This document shows positions 44,797-54,258 of a DNA stretch of 64,000 bases, piece after piece. Each line of letters begins with the position of its first letter. The first letter of the stretch is position 1. Position numbers and translations under genes: made by a program. Source of the DNA: Streptococcus suis YS161 (GTDB lineage Bacteria > Bacillota > Bacilli > Lactobacillales > Streptococcaceae); assembly GCF_002760245.1 (NCBI RefSeq), contig NZ_ASCA01000056.1, forward strand, positions 1-64,000, written 5' to 3'. Under the pieces are notes generated by a model, which ran no database searches, was not told the origin of the DNA, and worked only from the letters and a program-made list of their open reading frames with translations.

Positions 44797-45526
44797 ACGA
44801 TTGATTCGTCATCCTTTTTATGAGAAGGCTATGACCTACATAGCTGTAGTCTATGTATTTCTTATCGTACTTGAGTTGATGGATGCTAATATTGCTAATT
44901 CTAGTGGGTATCGGGTACTAGACTTGCTCTTATGGTTTGTTTTTGTCTGCGATTATTTTGCTCAGCTTTATTATGCGGATGACATACTTGAATATGTACA
45001 GGACCATATCTTAGAATTAATTGCTATTATTCCATTCGATTTATTCTTCAGTTTTCTTCGCTTGGGAAGACTTGCACGACTCTTCAGATTAGTCAAAGTA
45101 ACGAGAATATTTGCCCTGTCTAATCGATTTTGGGATACAATCAACAAGCTATTGCATACCAACAGTTTATCCAAAGTGTTGATGTTAAATATCTCAGCGG
45201 TTCTAGTTGCAAGTGTCTTACTATCAGTGATTGAAGGGAAATCATTCTTTGATGCACTTTGGTGGTCCATTGTAACGATGACAACTGTAGGGTACGGAGA
45301 TATTGTCCCCCAAGATACGATTTCTAAAATTATAGCCATCCTCTTGATGTTGGTTGGTATTTGTACTTTTGGTATGGTTACCTCTACAATAACTCGTTTT
45401 TTCTCTGAAACAGAGCGTGAAACGAAGTTGGATACCTTGATGGCAAAAATTGATGAACAACACGAAATATTGCTACGCTTAGAGAAAAAAATAGAATCTT
45501 TGGAAAAATTACAGGGAAGAGATTAG
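44789..45526 (+). CDS. Voltage-gated-like potassium channel
   Basis: A 245-residue protein with six membrane helices. S4-like Arg-rich helix LRLGRLARLFRLVKVTRIF is at about residues 92-110. The selectivity filter TTVGYGD is at about 167-173 and S6 around 185-205. The C-terminal about 35 residues form a coiled coil (MAKIDEQHEILLRLEKKIES) likely to tetramerise. The ATG at 44789 lies inside the end of ribF with GGAG close upstream. The family moves K+ across the cytoplasmic membrane. Confidence 0.85.
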   Translation: MLKRLIRHPFYEKAMTYIAVVYVFLIVLELMDANIANSSGYRVLDLLLWFVFVCDYFAQLYYADDILEYVQDHILELIAIIPFDLFFSFLRLGRLARLFRLVKVTRIFALSNRFWDTINKLLHTNSLSKVLMLNISAVLVASVLLSVIEGKSFFDALWWSIVTMTTVGYGDIVPQDTISKIIAILLMLVGICTFGMVTSTITRFFSETERETKLDTLMAKIDEQHEILLRLEKKIESLEKLQGRD

Positions 45527-45599
45527 ATTTACTATTGAAAACTCTTTTAAGTTAGAGTATACTATAAGAAGAAAAATGTTTTTAGAGGGGATGGAAGAC

Positions 45600-46001
45600 A
45601 TGATTACTTTATTTTTGTCACCGAGTTGTACCAGTTGTCGTAAAGCTCGTGCTTGGCTGACAAGTCACGAAGTCCCTTTTATTGAGCACAATATTATGAC
45701 TAGCCCTCTAACTGCTGAGGAATTAAAGAACATTTTAGCATTGACAGAAAATGGGACAGATGACTTGATTTCTACCCGTTCAAAAGTTTTTCAGAAACTA
45801 GATATTGATGTTGATGAGCTTTCTGTGAAGCAGCTTATTGGGTTAATTGAAACCTATCCGAGTCTTTTACGACGTCCGATTATTTTGGACGAAAAACGGA
45901 TGCAGATTGGTTTTAACGAAGATGAAATTCGTGCATTTCTTCCGCGGAAGTATCGCAAACAAGAACTAAAAAATGCTACATTGAGAGCAGAAATAGGATA
46001 A
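45600..46001 (+). CDS. spx: Spx-family transcriptional regulator
   Basis: A 133-residue ArsC-fold protein. The CxxC redox switch is C10-C13 in [14 protein letters not shown]. The C-terminal part [27 protein letters not shown] is the region through which Spx contacts the alpha subunit of RNA polymerase. Spx reprograms transcription under disulfide and envelope stress. The ATG at 45600 gives the canonical start [10 protein letters not shown], eight codons into a frame that could also open at 45576. Streptococci usually carry two Spx paralogues; which this is cannot be told. Confidence 0.92.
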   Translation: MITLFLSPSCTSCRKARAWLTSHEVPFIEHNIMTSPLTAEELKNILALTENGTDDLISTRSKVFQKLDIDVDELSVKQLIGLIETYPSLLRRPIILDEKRMQIGFNEDEIRAFLPRKYRKQELKNATLRAEIG

Positions 46002-46015
46002 GAAAGATAACTGAT

Positions 46016-46294
46016 ATGAACAAAAATTATTCATATCCACTTGATTTTTCGTGGAGCACAGAGGAGATTTCCTCCGTGCTTTCTTTTTTGAATCAGGTGG
46101 AGGCAGCTTATGAAAAAGGAGCAGATGCGGTAGCTATATTAGCTAGTTATAAAAGCTTCAAAGATGTTGTTAAAAGTAAGGGACAGGAACGTCAAATTGA
46201 TCGTGACTTTGAAGCAGTTTCTGGTTATTCAACCTATCGAGTTGTTAAGGCTGCTCGAGATAAAGGGAAAGGAGTTATTCGTTTTGGAAACTAA
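46016..46294 (+). CDS. UPF0223 family protein
   Basis: A 92-residue small protein with the family pattern [20 protein letters not shown] (about residues 6-25) and [20 protein letters not shown] (about 53-72). It is usually found beside spx and the inositol-phosphatase gene in streptococci and lactococci, as here. Function unknown. It overlaps the next gene by 11 nt. Confidence 0.88.
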   Translation: MNKNYSYPLDFSWSTEEISSVLSFLNQVEAAYEKGADAVAILASYKSFKDVVKSKGQERQIDRDFEAVSGYSTYRVVKAARDKGKGVIRFGN

Positions 46295-47042
46295 GTATCA
46301 CTTTGCCCAAATGATTGTCCTGGAAGCTGGAAATTTTCTCCGACAGCATTTACATGATGATCTTCAGATTGAAGAAAAAGGTGACTTTACAGACTTGGTA
46401 ACACACCTTGATAAACAAGTGCAAGAAATGCTGACTCAACAGATTCAATCTCGCTATCAAGGTGATGGGATTTTAGGTGAGGAAGGTGGAGACGTTTCTT
46501 CTATTCATGAGGGAAATGTTTGGGTTATTGATCCAATTGATGGCACCACAAATTTTATTGCTCAGAAAACTGATTTTGCCATTATGATTGCCTATTTTGA
46601 AAATGGAGTAGGAAAGTTTGGTATCATTTATGATGTCATGCGAGACAAACTTTTCCATGGAGGAGATTCATTCCCTGTTTATTGCAATCAAGAACGCTTA
46701 AAGAAACCAGAGCTGCGCCCTCTTCGCCAGAGTTTGATAGGAATCAATGCAAAGTTGTATGCAGCCAATGCACATGGAGTGGCAGAATTAGCAAATCAAA
46801 GTTTAGGTACAAGATCTGTAGGAAGTGCTGGAATTGGTTTCGCCCACGTTCTGGAAGGAAGATTATTTGCCTATGCTTCTTATCTGTGTCCATGGGACTA
46901 CGCAGCAGCCAGTATTATTGGTTCCTCTTTAGGCTTAGTCATGTTAAGTTTTGATGGTCCGAGTCTGGCCTATGATAAGCGAGAGTTTGTCATGCTAGTA
47001 TCAGAATCCCATCTTGAGGAAGTGAAGGGGTATATATTCTAA
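46284..47042 (+). CDS. Inositol monophosphatase family protein (SuhB-like)
   Basis: A 252-residue metal-dependent phosphatase. Metal sites are GEEGG (about residues 67-71) and [13 protein letters not shown] (about 81-93), with WDYAAASII near 206. A TTG start at 46284 is proposed ([10 protein letters not shown]...). AAAGGAG lies 9 nt upstream, homology begins there, and no ATG fits before the conserved region. Substrates in the family include inositol phosphates, NADP and 3'-phosphoadenosine phosphates. The overlap with UPF0223 and the TAATG overlap with rsmF point to one transcript. Confidence 0.85.
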   Translation: METKYHFAQMIVLEAGNFLRQHLHDDLQIEEKGDFTDLVTHLDKQVQEMLTQQIQSRYQGDGILGEEGGDVSSIHEGNVWVIDPIDGTTNFIAQKTDFAIMIAYFENGVGKFGIIYDVMRDKLFHGGDSFPVYCNQERLKKPELRPLRQSLIGINAKLYAANAHGVAELANQSLGTRSVGSAGIGFAHVLEGRLFAYASYLCPWDYAAASIIGSSLGLVMLSFDGPSLAYDKREFVMLVSESHLEEVKGYIF

Positions 47043-48343
47043 TGCAATTACCACAGGATTTTATAGATAAATATAATCATTTGCTTGGTAGTGAAGCCCA
47101 AGCATTTTTTGAGAGTTTTGAACAAGACGCAATCTCAGGATTTCGCACAAATCCTCTTAAAGAAAGCCAATTGGACTTTGAGCAACCAATCCCTAATATG
47201 ACTTGGTCATACTATGGTAAGATTTCAGGGAAGTCTCCAGAACATGTAACTGGCTTAGTCTACTCACAAGAGCCAGCTGCACAGGTTGTCGGTCAGATTG
47301 CAGCCCCGGAAAAAGGGATGAAAGTCTTGGACTTGGCAGCAGCGCCAGGAGGAAAGTCTACTCACTTGCTTTCATACTTAGAAAATACGGGGCTCTTGGT
47401 TAGTAATGAAATTTCTAACAAACGAGCAAAAATATTGGCTGAAAATATTGAGCGTTTCGGAGCGAGAAATGTTGTTGTAACAAATGAATCAGCAGACCGC
47501 TTGGAAAAGGTCTTTCCAGGATATTTCGATATGATTGTCCTAGACGCTCCCTGTTCAGGTGAAGGGATGTTTCGAAAAGACCCCGATGCGATTCAATATT
47601 GGTCCAAACATTATCCAGCACAATGTGCAAGCTTACAGCGTGAAATTTTAGAATCGGCCTTGAACATGTTGGCTCCAGGTGGTCAATTGATTTATTCTAC
47701 TTGCACTTGGTCACCAGAGGAAAATGAAGAAGTAGTGACGTGGCTCTTAGAACAGTATGATTTGGAACTAATAGACATTCCTAAAATCAATGGAATGGTA
47801 GAAGGAGTCGGTTATCCAGAAGTTGCTCGTATGTATCCCCACCATTTTGCAGGAGAAGGTCAGTTCGTTGCCAAATTTAGATTTCTAGGAGAATCCAGTC
47901 AGAAAAAATTAAAACCAGGAAAATCCAATTTGAATAAAGAACAGCAAGCTCTCTGGAAAGAATTTGAACAGAAGCATTTAAGGGTTCAATTGGATGGTTT
48001 ACTGCAGGTTTTTGGGGACAATCTCTACCTACTGCCACACGGCCTTCCTGATTTGTCAAAAGTAAAGATTGCTCGAAATGGTCTTCACTTGGGGACGTAT
48101 AAGAAAAAAAGATTTGAACCAAGTTTTGCTTTAGGTCTAGCACTCCATAGTTCGGAGGTTAAAAATCGAGTGGAAATCAGCTCAGAAGAATTCTCGTCCT
48201 ATACTGCTGGACATACAATAGCTGTGTCCAAGGATTTAGCTAATGGCTGGTATCAGGTAGCAGTTCAGGGGAACGGTCTTGGTTTCGCAAAAATTGTATC
48301 TGGAACGCTTAAAAACGGCTTTCCAAAAGGGTTGAGATTTTAA
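47042..48343 (+). CDS. rsmF: 16S/23S rRNA m5C methyltransferase, RsmB/RsmF (NOL1/NOP2/Sun) family
   Basis: A 433-residue SAM-dependent RNA methyltransferase. The SAM motif is VLDLAAAPGGKSTHL (about residues 97-111). The two catalytic Cys lie in LDAPCSGEGMF (about 169-179) and STCTWSPEENEE (about 219-230). The C-terminal about 120 residues form a PUA-like RsmF extension. The exact rRNA position is not predictable. Its start overlaps the stop of the phosphatase gene (TAATG). Confidence 0.88.
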   Translation: MQLPQDFIDKYNHLLGSEAQAFFESFEQDAISGFRTNPLKESQLDFEQPIPNMTWSYYGKISGKSPEHVTGLVYSQEPAAQVVGQIAAPEKGMKVLDLAAAPGGKSTHLLSYLENTGLLVSNEISNKRAKILAENIERFGARNVVVTNESADRLEKVFPGYFDMIVLDAPCSGEGMFRKDPDAIQYWSKHYPAQCASLQREILESALNMLAPGGQLIYSTCTWSPEENEEVVTWLLEQYDLELIDIPKINGMVEGVGYPEVARMYPHHFAGEGQFVAKFRFLGESSQKKLKPGKSNLNKEQQALWKEFEQKHLRVQLDGLLQVFGDNLYLLPHGLPDLSKVKIARNGLHLGTYKKKRFEPSFALGLALHSSEVKNRVEISSEEFSSYTAGHTIAVSKDLANGWYQVAVQGNGLGFAKIVSGTLKNGFPKGLRF

Positions 48344-48363
48344 AATAAATCAGCAGATTTTTT

Positions 48364-48392
48364 TTGCAACTTGTCTTTTTATATGATATAGT
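48364..48392 (+). promoter_or_regulatory. Promoter of the pst operon
   Basis: TTGCAA at 48364-48369 and TATAGT at 48387-48392 (also TGA-extended), 17-bp spacer, leaving a leader of about 80 nt before pstS. Confidence 0.65.
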
Positions 48393-48480
48393 GGATGAGT
48401 GGAAATAACTTGTAAATTCTATGTAAAACACAGAGTTAATTTTAGGAGATTCCACTGAAAAATGTAAAGGAAAAAACGAA

Positions 48481-49350
48481 ATGAAAAAAAAGCAGAAGCT
48501 TGGAATTGCAGCTTTGTTTCTTTTGAGTAGTATGGCTCTTTCAGGTTGTTCTTCTTGGATCGATCGAGGAGAGTCTATTACAGCCGTAGGTTCGACAGCG
48601 CTTCAACCGCTTGTTGAGGCAGCAGCAGATGAATTTGGTAGTGTCAATATCGGTAAATCCGTCAACGTTCAGGGCGGTGGATCAGGTACTGGCTTGTCAC
48701 AAGTTCAGTCTGGAGCTGTTCAGATTGGTAACTCTGACGTATTTGCTGAGGAAAAAGAGGGGATTGATGCCAGCAAATTGGTAGACCATCAAGTTGCCGT
48801 TGCAGGTCTTGCTGTGATTGTTAATGAAAAAGTCACAGTTGATAATATTACCACAGAAGATCTTCGTAAGATTTTCACTGGTGAGATTACCAACTGGAAA
48901 GAACTGGGTGGTAAGGATTTGGAGATTTCAATCATCAACCGTGCAGCTAGTTCAGGTTCACGTGCGACCTTTGATAGTGTTATCATGGATGGACAAACCG
49001 CAGCTCAGAGTCAAGAACAAGATTCTAACGGTATGGTAAAATCTATTGTTGCTCAGACACCAGGTGCAATTTCCTACCTATCATTTGCTTATCTAGATGA
49101 TTCCGTTAAAACAATTAAGTTAAACGGTTTTGAACCAACTGCTGAAAATGTAGCAACAAATGATTGGCCAATTTGGTCCTATGAGCATATGTATACGATG
49201 GGAAAAGCGACTGATTTGACAGAAGAATTTTTAGATTACATGATGTCAGATGAAGTTCAAAATGGTGTCGTTGAAAGTATGGGATACATTTCTATCAACG
49301 ATATGAAAGTTGTGAAAAGTGCTGATGGCACGGTGTCTGAGAAGGAGTAA
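48481..49350 (+). CDS. pstS: Phosphate-binding lipoprotein PstS
   Basis: A 289-residue lipoprotein with lipobox LSGC (Cys23). Phosphate-binding loops are visible as [17 protein letters not shown] (about 37-53), [22 protein letters not shown] (about 66-87) and [13 protein letters not shown]. It binds phosphate outside the cell for the PstCAB pump. It is the first gene of pstS-C-A-B1-B2-phoU, all on the plus strand with gaps of 30 nt or less. Expression is expected to rise at low phosphate; no clear Pho box was identified. Confidence 0.95.
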   Translation: MKKKQKLGIAALFLLSSMALSGCSSWIDRGESITAVGSTALQPLVEAAADEFGSVNIGKSVNVQGGGSGTGLSQVQSGAVQIGNSDVFAEEKEGIDASKLVDHQVAVAGLAVIVNEKVTVDNITTEDLRKIFTGEITNWKELGGKDLEISIINRAASSGSRATFDSVIMDGQTAAQSQEQDSNGMVKSIVAQTPGAISYLSFAYLDDSVKTIKLNGFEPTAENVATNDWPIWSYEHMYTMGKATDLTEEFLDYMMSDEVQNGVVESMGYISINDMKVVKSADGTVSEKE

Positions 49351-49352
49351 GC

Positions 49353-50270
49353 ATGAAAAACGAACAACTAGCAAAAGAGTTATCGTCTCCATCTAAAAAC
49401 TCTCGATTAGAGAAGTTTGGTAAGGTAATTACATTCCTTTGTCTATCATTGATTGTCTTTATTGTTGCAATGATTTTGATTTTCGTTGCGCAGCGTGGAT
49501 TATCGACTTTCTTTGTTGACGGTGTGAGCATCACTGATTTCTTATTTGGAAGCAAGTGGGAACCAAGCTCGAAAATATTTGGTGCCCTGCCAATGATTTC
49601 AGGTTCTTTCATTGTTACGATTCTGTCAGCTGTTGTTGCGACCCCTATCGCAATCGGTGCAGCGGTCTTCATGACAGAAATATCACCAAAACGTGGTGCA
49701 AAAATCTTACAACCGGTTATCGAACTTTTGGTTGGTATTCCATCGGTTGTATATGGTTTCATTGGTTTGCAAGTAGTTGTGCCATTTGTACGTTCAATCT
49801 TCGGTGGAACAGGTTTTGGTATCTTGTCGGGTGTATTTGTACTTTTCGTTATGATTTTGCCAACAGTAACCTTTATGACGGTTGACAGTTTGCGTGCAGT
49901 ACCTCGTCACTACCGCGAAGCAAGTTTGGCAATGGGTGCAACTCGCTGGCAGACGATTTGGCGTGTTATTTTGAACGCGGCTAAGCCAGGTATTTTTACG
50001 GCCGTTATCTTTGGTATGGCGCGTGCCTTTGGTGAAGCCTTGGCTATTCAGATGGTAGTGGGGAACTCTGCGATTATCCCGACTTCCTTGACAACGCCAG
50101 CAGCGACTTTGACTTCTGTTTTGACAATGGGTATCGGTAATACGGTTATGGGAACTGTTCAGAACAACGTCCTATGGTCCTTGGCCCTAGTCTTGCTCTT
50201 GATGAGCCTTATCTTTAACATGATTATGAAATTTATTACGAGAGAGGGTAAGAAAAACTATGCACGCTAA
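49353..50270 (+). CDS. pstC: Phosphate ABC transporter permease PstC
   Basis: A 305-residue permease with six helices, containing ISPKRGAKILQPVIELLVGIPSVVYG and the EAA-like loop HYREASLAMGATRWQTIWRVI (about residues 187-207). It starts 2 nt after the pstS stop and overlaps pstA by 11 nt, indicating coupled translation. Confidence 0.95.
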   Translation: MKNEQLAKELSSPSKNSRLEKFGKVITFLCLSLIVFIVAMILIFVAQRGLSTFFVDGVSITDFLFGSKWEPSSKIFGALPMISGSFIVTILSAVVATPIAIGAAVFMTEISPKRGAKILQPVIELLVGIPSVVYGFIGLQVVVPFVRSIFGGTGFGILSGVFVLFVMILPTVTFMTVDSLRAVPRHYREASLAMGATRWQTIWRVILNAAKPGIFTAVIFGMARAFGEALAIQMVVGNSAIIPTSLTTPAATLTSVLTMGIGNTVMGTVQNNVLWSLALVLLLMSLIFNMIMKFITREGKKNYAR

Positions 50271-51147
50271 AAAATTTGATAAATTGGCGACTGGTATTCT
50301 TTACTCCATCGCTGGTGTGATTGTCGTTATCTTGACATCACTGATTCTTTACATCTTGCTACGTGGTCTGCCACATGTAAGCTGGGATTTTTTGACAAGT
50401 AAATCTTCGTCTTACAAAGCTGGTGGTGGTATTGGAATTCAGCTCTACAACTCATTCTTCCTATTGGTTGTAACGCTCTTAATTTCTGTTCCCTTGTCAA
50501 CCGGTGCAGGTATTTATCTGGCTGAATATGCTAAAAAAGGTCCATTGACTAACTTTATCCGTACCTGTATTGAGATTTTATCATCCCTACCGTCCGTTGT
50601 CGTTGGTTTGTTTGGTTACTTGATTTTCGTTGTTCAGTTTGAGTACGGTTTTTCTATCTTATCAGGTGCCTTGGCTCTTACAGTCTTCAACTTACCACAG
50701 ATGACACGTAACGTAGAGGACAGCCTTCGTCACGTTCACCATACACAACGTGAAGCAGGATTGGCTCTTGGTCTATCACGTTGGGAAACTGTTCTCCATG
50801 TTGTTATTCCAGAAGCACTTCCAGGGATTGTAACAGGTATCGTCTTGGCATCTGGTCGTATCTTCGGTGAGGCAGCAGCTCTTATCTACACGGCTGGTCA
50901 GTCAGCTCCAGCTCTTGACTGGTCAAACTGGAATCCATTGAGCATTACTAGTCCGATTTCTATCTTCCGTCAATCAGAAACCCTTGCGGTTCACATCTGG
51001 AAGGTAAACAGCGAAGGTACAATTCCAGATGCAACTCAAGTGTCAGCTGGTTCAGCAGCCATCCTCTTGGTCTTCATCTTGATTTTCAACCTTTCTGCCC
51101 GTTATATCGGTAAGAAACTTCATGCGAAAATGACTTCAGCAGCCTAG
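50260..51147 (+). CDS. pstA: Phosphate ABC transporter permease PstA
   Basis: A 295-residue permease with six helices, containing TCIEILSSLPSVVVGLFGYL and the EAA loop HHTQREAGLALGLSRWETV (about residues 160-178). It pairs with PstC to form the membrane channel. Its start lies inside the end of pstC; pstB1 follows after 24 nt. Confidence 0.95.
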   Translation: MHAKKFDKLATGILYSIAGVIVVILTSLILYILLRGLPHVSWDFLTSKSSSYKAGGGIGIQLYNSFFLLVVTLLISVPLSTGAGIYLAEYAKKGPLTNFIRTCIEILSSLPSVVVGLFGYLIFVVQFEYGFSILSGALALTVFNLPQMTRNVEDSLRHVHHTQREAGLALGLSRWETVLHVVIPEALPGIVTGIVLASGRIFGEAAALIYTAGQSAPALDWSNWNPLSITSPISIFRQSETLAVHIWKVNSEGTIPDATQVSAGSAAILLVFILIFNLSARYIGKKLHAKMTSAA

Positions 51148-51171
51148 AAGTCTGACTTATAAGGAGAAAAA

Positions 51172-51975
51172 ATGGCAGATTACAACTGGAATGAACGCCA
51201 TATCATTACTTTTCCAGAGGAGAATATCGCCCTTTCGACAAAAGATGTTCATGTTTACTATGGTAAAAATGAAGCAATCAAGGGCATTGATATGCAGTTC
51301 GAAAAAAATAAAATTACAGCCTTGATTGGACCATCAGGGTGTGGGAAATCAACCTATCTTCGCAGTCTTAATCGTATGAATGATACTATTGATATTGCTA
51401 AGGTAACCGGTCAAATTCTTTATGAAGGAATCGACATCAATAGACCAGACATGAACGTTTACGAAATTCGTAAGCATATCGGAATGGTATTTCAACGTCC
51501 CAACCCATTTGCAAAATCAATTTATCGCAACATCACCTTTGCCCATGAGCGTGCAGGTGTGAAAGATAAAAAAGTTTTGGATGAGATCGTTGAAACTTCT
51601 CTTAAACAAGCAGCCCTCTGGGATCAGGTGAAAGATGATTTGCATAAGTCAGCCTTTACCTTGTCAGGTGGACAACAGCAACGTTTGTGTATAGCACGTG
51701 CGATTTCTGTGAAACCACAAATCTTGCTCATGGATGAACCTGCTTCAGCCTTGGACCCAATAGCAACCATGCAATTGGAAGAAACCATGTTTGAGTTGAA
51801 GAAAGACTACACCATTATCATCGTTACGCACAACATGCAACAAGCGGCTCGTGCAAGTGATTATACAGCTTTCTTCTATCTTGGCGACTTGATTGAGTAC
51901 GACAAGACAGCGAATATCTTCCAAAATGCAAAACTCAAGTCAACCAATGACTACGTTTCTGGTCACTTTGGATAG
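51172..51975 (+). CDS. pstB1: Phosphate ABC transporter ATP-binding protein PstB (paralogue 1)
   Basis: A 267-residue ATPase. Walker [10 protein letters not shown] is at about residues 53-61, the Q-loop in [14 protein letters not shown], the signature [14 protein letters not shown] at about 164-177 and Walker [14 protein letters not shown]. About 15 extra N-terminal residues ([15 protein letters not shown]) distinguish it from paralogue 2. Two PstB genes in series are usual in streptococci. Confidence 0.95.
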   Translation: MADYNWNERHIITFPEENIALSTKDVHVYYGKNEAIKGIDMQFEKNKITALIGPSGCGKSTYLRSLNRMNDTIDIAKVTGQILYEGIDINRPDMNVYEIRKHIGMVFQRPNPFAKSIYRNITFAHERAGVKDKKVLDEIVETSLKQAALWDQVKDDLHKSAFTLSGGQQQRLCIARAISVKPQILLMDEPASALDPIATMQLEETMFELKKDYTIIIVTHNMQQAARASDYTAFFYLGDLIEYDKTANIFQNAKLKSTNDYVSGHFG

Positions 51976-51986
51976 AAAGGAAAACT

Positions 51987-52745
51987 ATGACATCACCTAT
52001 TTTACAAGTAAAAGATTTATCTGTTTACTACAATAAGAAAAAGGCCTTGAATAGTGTTTCAATTGATTTCTATCCAAATGAAATTACAGCCTTGATTGGT
52101 CCGTCAGGTTCTGGTAAGTCAACTCTCTTGCGTGCTATTAACCGCATGGGCGATTTGAACCCAGAAGTGACCTTGACTGGTGCTATTGATTACAATGGGA
52201 AAAATATTTACAGTCCTCGAACAGATACGGTAGATCTTCGTAAGGAAATCGGTATGGTTTTCCAACAACCGAACCCATTCCCGATGTCTATCTACGAGAA
52301 TGTCGTTTATGGTTTACGTATTAACGGTATCAAGGATAAGCAGGTCTTGGACGAAGCAGTTGAGCGTTCCTTGATTGGTGCATCTATTTGGAACGAGGTC
52401 AAAGATCGCTTGCATGACTCAGCAGTTGGACTTTCAGGTGGTCAGCAGCAACGTGTCTGTGTAGCGCGTGTCTTGGCTACTAGTCCTAAAATTATCTTGT
52501 TGGATGAGCCAACATCAGCACTTGACCCTATCTCAGCTGGTAAGATTGAAGATACCTTGTATGGTTTGAAGGATAAGTACACCATGGTATTGGTAACACG
52601 TTCAATGCAGCAAGCGTCTCGTATTTCAGATAGAACTGGTTTCTTCTTAGATGGAGATTTAATCGAATACAATTCTACAAAAGAAATGTTCATGAACCCT
52701 GCAAACAAAGAGACAGAAGATTATATTACAGGTAAGTTTGGTTAA
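51987..52745 (+). CDS. pstB2: Phosphate ABC transporter ATP-binding protein PstB (paralogue 2)
   Basis: A 252-residue ATPase with Walker [10 protein letters not shown] (about residues 36-44), Q-loop [14 protein letters not shown], signature [14 protein letters not shown] and Walker [14 protein letters not shown]. Where most PstB proteins have a His in the switch (VTHNM in paralogue 1) it reads VTRSM, so the switch His is Arg here. This may affect hydrolysis by homodimers and favour pairing with PstB1. RBS AGAAAGGA lies 11 nt after the pstB1 stop. Confidence 0.93.
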   Translation: MTSPILQVKDLSVYYNKKKALNSVSIDFYPNEITALIGPSGSGKSTLLRAINRMGDLNPEVTLTGAIDYNGKNIYSPRTDTVDLRKEIGMVFQQPNPFPMSIYENVVYGLRINGIKDKQVLDEAVERSLIGASIWNEVKDRLHDSAVGLSGGQQQRVCVARVLATSPKIILLDEPTSALDPISAGKIEDTLYGLKDKYTMVLVTRSMQQASRISDRTGFFLDGDLIEYNSTKEMFMNPANKETEDYITGKFG

Positions 52746-52771
52746 TCCTGTTAAAAAGAAAAGAGGTTTAT

Positions 52772-53428
52772 ATGTTAAGAGCGCAGTTTGAAGAAGAATT
52801 AGGAAAACTCCACAACCAATTTTACGCGATGGGAAATGAAGTTTTGGCTCAAATTAATAATGCTGTTCGTGCCTTTACAACTCATGATCGTGAATTGGCG
52901 AAAGAAGTGATCGAAGCAGATAAAAAAATCAATGATTTTGAAATTAAACTCGAAAAGAAATCTTTAGAAATTATTGCTTTGCAACAACCAGTTTCTACAG
53001 ATTTACGTCGTGTAATCACTGTCTTGAAAGCAACAAGTGACTTAGAACGTATGGGAGACCACGCAGTTTCAATCGCAAAAGCTGCTATTCGTATGAAAGG
53101 CGAAGTCCGTATTCCAGTAGTTGAAGATGAAGTGAAGAAGATGGGCCGCGAAGTTCGAAAACTTGTTGAAGAAACTTTGGAGCTTTATCTTGGTGATGCG
53201 GATTTGGAAGTCGCATATGAAGTAGCTGCTCGTGATGAGGTTGTTAATGAGTTTTATTCAAGTATCCAAGAATTAACAACAGAAGAAATCAAAAAGAATC
53301 CAGAATCCTTGGTTGCTGGTCGCGACTATTACCAAGTTTTAACCTACTTGGAACGTGTCGGTGATTATGCTAAAAATATTTGTGAGTGGGTTGTTTATCT
53401 ACGCACAGGTGATATTACAGAGTTGTAA
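52772..53428 (+). CDS. phoU: Phosphate signalling protein PhoU
   Basis: A 218-residue all-helical protein made of two PhoU repeats. Each carries a metal-cluster motif: DLRRVITVLKATSDLERMGDHA in the first half and TYLERVGDYAKNICEW in the second. PhoU restrains Pst transport and the phosphate two-component system when phosphate is plentiful. Last gene of the operon, closed by a terminator. Confidence 0.94.
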   Translation: MLRAQFEEELGKLHNQFYAMGNEVLAQINNAVRAFTTHDRELAKEVIEADKKINDFEIKLEKKSLEIIALQQPVSTDLRRVITVLKATSDLERMGDHAVSIAKAAIRMKGEVRIPVVEDEVKKMGREVRKLVEETLELYLGDADLEVAYEVAARDEVVNEFYSSIQELTTEEIKKNPESLVAGRDYYQVLTYLERVGDYAKNICEWVVYLRTGDITEL

Positions 53429-53432
53429 TTCA

Positions 53433-53456
53433 GAAGTCCGAGAGGGCTTCTTTTTT
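53433..53456 (+). terminator. Terminator of the pst-phoU operon
   Basis: GAAGTCC-GAGA-GGGCTTC hairpin (one G-T pair) followed by six T residues. Confidence 0.85.
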
Positions 53457-53488
53457 ATGTAATAAACCTTTATAAAAATGCTGAACTT

Positions 53489-53505
53489 CTTTAGCTTGGT
53501 TTAAG
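53489..53505 (+). promoter_or_regulatory. CiaR-type direct repeat upstream of the tandem-repeat protein gene
   Basis: CTTTAG-N5-TTTAAG, one mismatch from the CiaR consensus NTTAAG-N5-WTTAAG. It ends 10 bp before a TATACT -10 box at 53516-53521, the spacing described for CiaR-activated promoters. ciaRH itself is 700 bp downstream. Confidence 0.6.
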
Positions 53506-53593
53506 TTTTTAATACTATACTATTATCATCAGGTAAAGAGGAGTTATTTAGTGGGCCTCATTCTGATAATATTCCATTGAAAAGAGGAATTTC

Positions 53594-54067
53594 ATGTCAT
53601 TTATTAATCAATTTAAGTCACAGTCAAAAACAGTACTAGCTGCAGTTGCTATTTCGGCTGCTACCTTGGGCTTTGCAGGGGGAATGAGTATTTCGAAAAG
53701 CTCAACAGGAGTTTCAACACAAAGTCAGGCAAGTTTGGCGCAAAATAATTCTGCAATAACGAATGGACAGGTAGCCGCATCTGCGAATACCCAAGGTATG
53801 CCACCAGGTCAAGGTGGAGCTCCCCAAGACATGCCACCAGGTCAGGGTGGAACTAGCCAAGGTATGCCACCAGGCCAAGGTGGAGCTAGCCAAGGCATGC
53901 CACCAGGTCAAGGAGACCCTAGCCAAGGTACAACCCCTCCTGATGCAACAAGTGGAGCAACCCAGTCAAACTCGAGTACTTCTTCTGATGAAGTGAATGC
54001 TTTAAAAGAGAAGAATCAAGAAATTAAAGATCAAATTTCAGGGGATAGTAGTTCTTCTAATCAATAA
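53594..54067 (+). CDS. Secreted or surface tandem-repeat protein in the ciaX position
   Basis: A 157-residue protein. The N-terminal hydrophobic segment (about residues 14-31, VLAAVAISAATLGFAGG) acts as signal or anchor, followed by a Ser/Gln-rich stretch. Four 11-residue repeats MPPGQGG(A/T)(P/S)Q(D/G) occupy residues 69-112, then a Ser/Thr-rich spacer and a charged helix (VNALKEKNQEIKDQIS). No lipobox or LPXTG is seen. Directly upstream of ciaRH, it stands where ciaX lies in other streptococci. It has a CiaR-like box, so control by CiaR is likely. It is low-complexity and may differ in repeat number between strains. Confidence 0.7.
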   Translation: MSFINQFKSQSKTVLAAVAISAATLGFAGGMSISKSSTGVSTQSQASLAQNNSAITNGQVAASANTQGMPPGQGGAPQDMPPGQGGTSQGMPPGQGGASQGMPPGQGDPSQGTTPPDATSGATQSNSSTSSDEVNALKEKNQEIKDQISGDSSSSNQ

Positions 54068-54096
54068 ACATTGAGATTTTGGTTTCTACTTGTTCC

Positions 54097-54258
54097 ATGA
54101 TATAATGAACACGTATCAATAAATAGTCAGATAAAGCCTACCCGATCATTCATTTTTAGATGGTCACGTGGGACTTTATCTAACCATTTCTATTAAAGAC
54201 CATGCCCTGTGTCCAGGTCTTTGGTTTGTTTATTAAACCGAAACGTAAGGAGTATATG
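54097..54258 (+). promoter_or_regulatory. ciaRH promoter and structured leader
   Basis: Extended -10 TGA-TATAAT (54097-54105). About 150 nt of leader follow, with AGATAAAG (54129-54136) pairing with CTTTATCT (54174-54181). Further hairpins are AAAGACC/GGTCTTT (54195-54222), ahead of a T-rich run, and GGTTT/AAACC (54223-54239) just before the ribosome site. The second hairpin resembles an attenuator. Confidence 0.6.

Noticed and set aside
53798-53929. CRISPR-like array
   Set aside because: The 33-bp repeats are contiguous, in frame and encode an 11-residue protein repeat; there are no spacers. No CRISPR array or cas gene was seen in the window.
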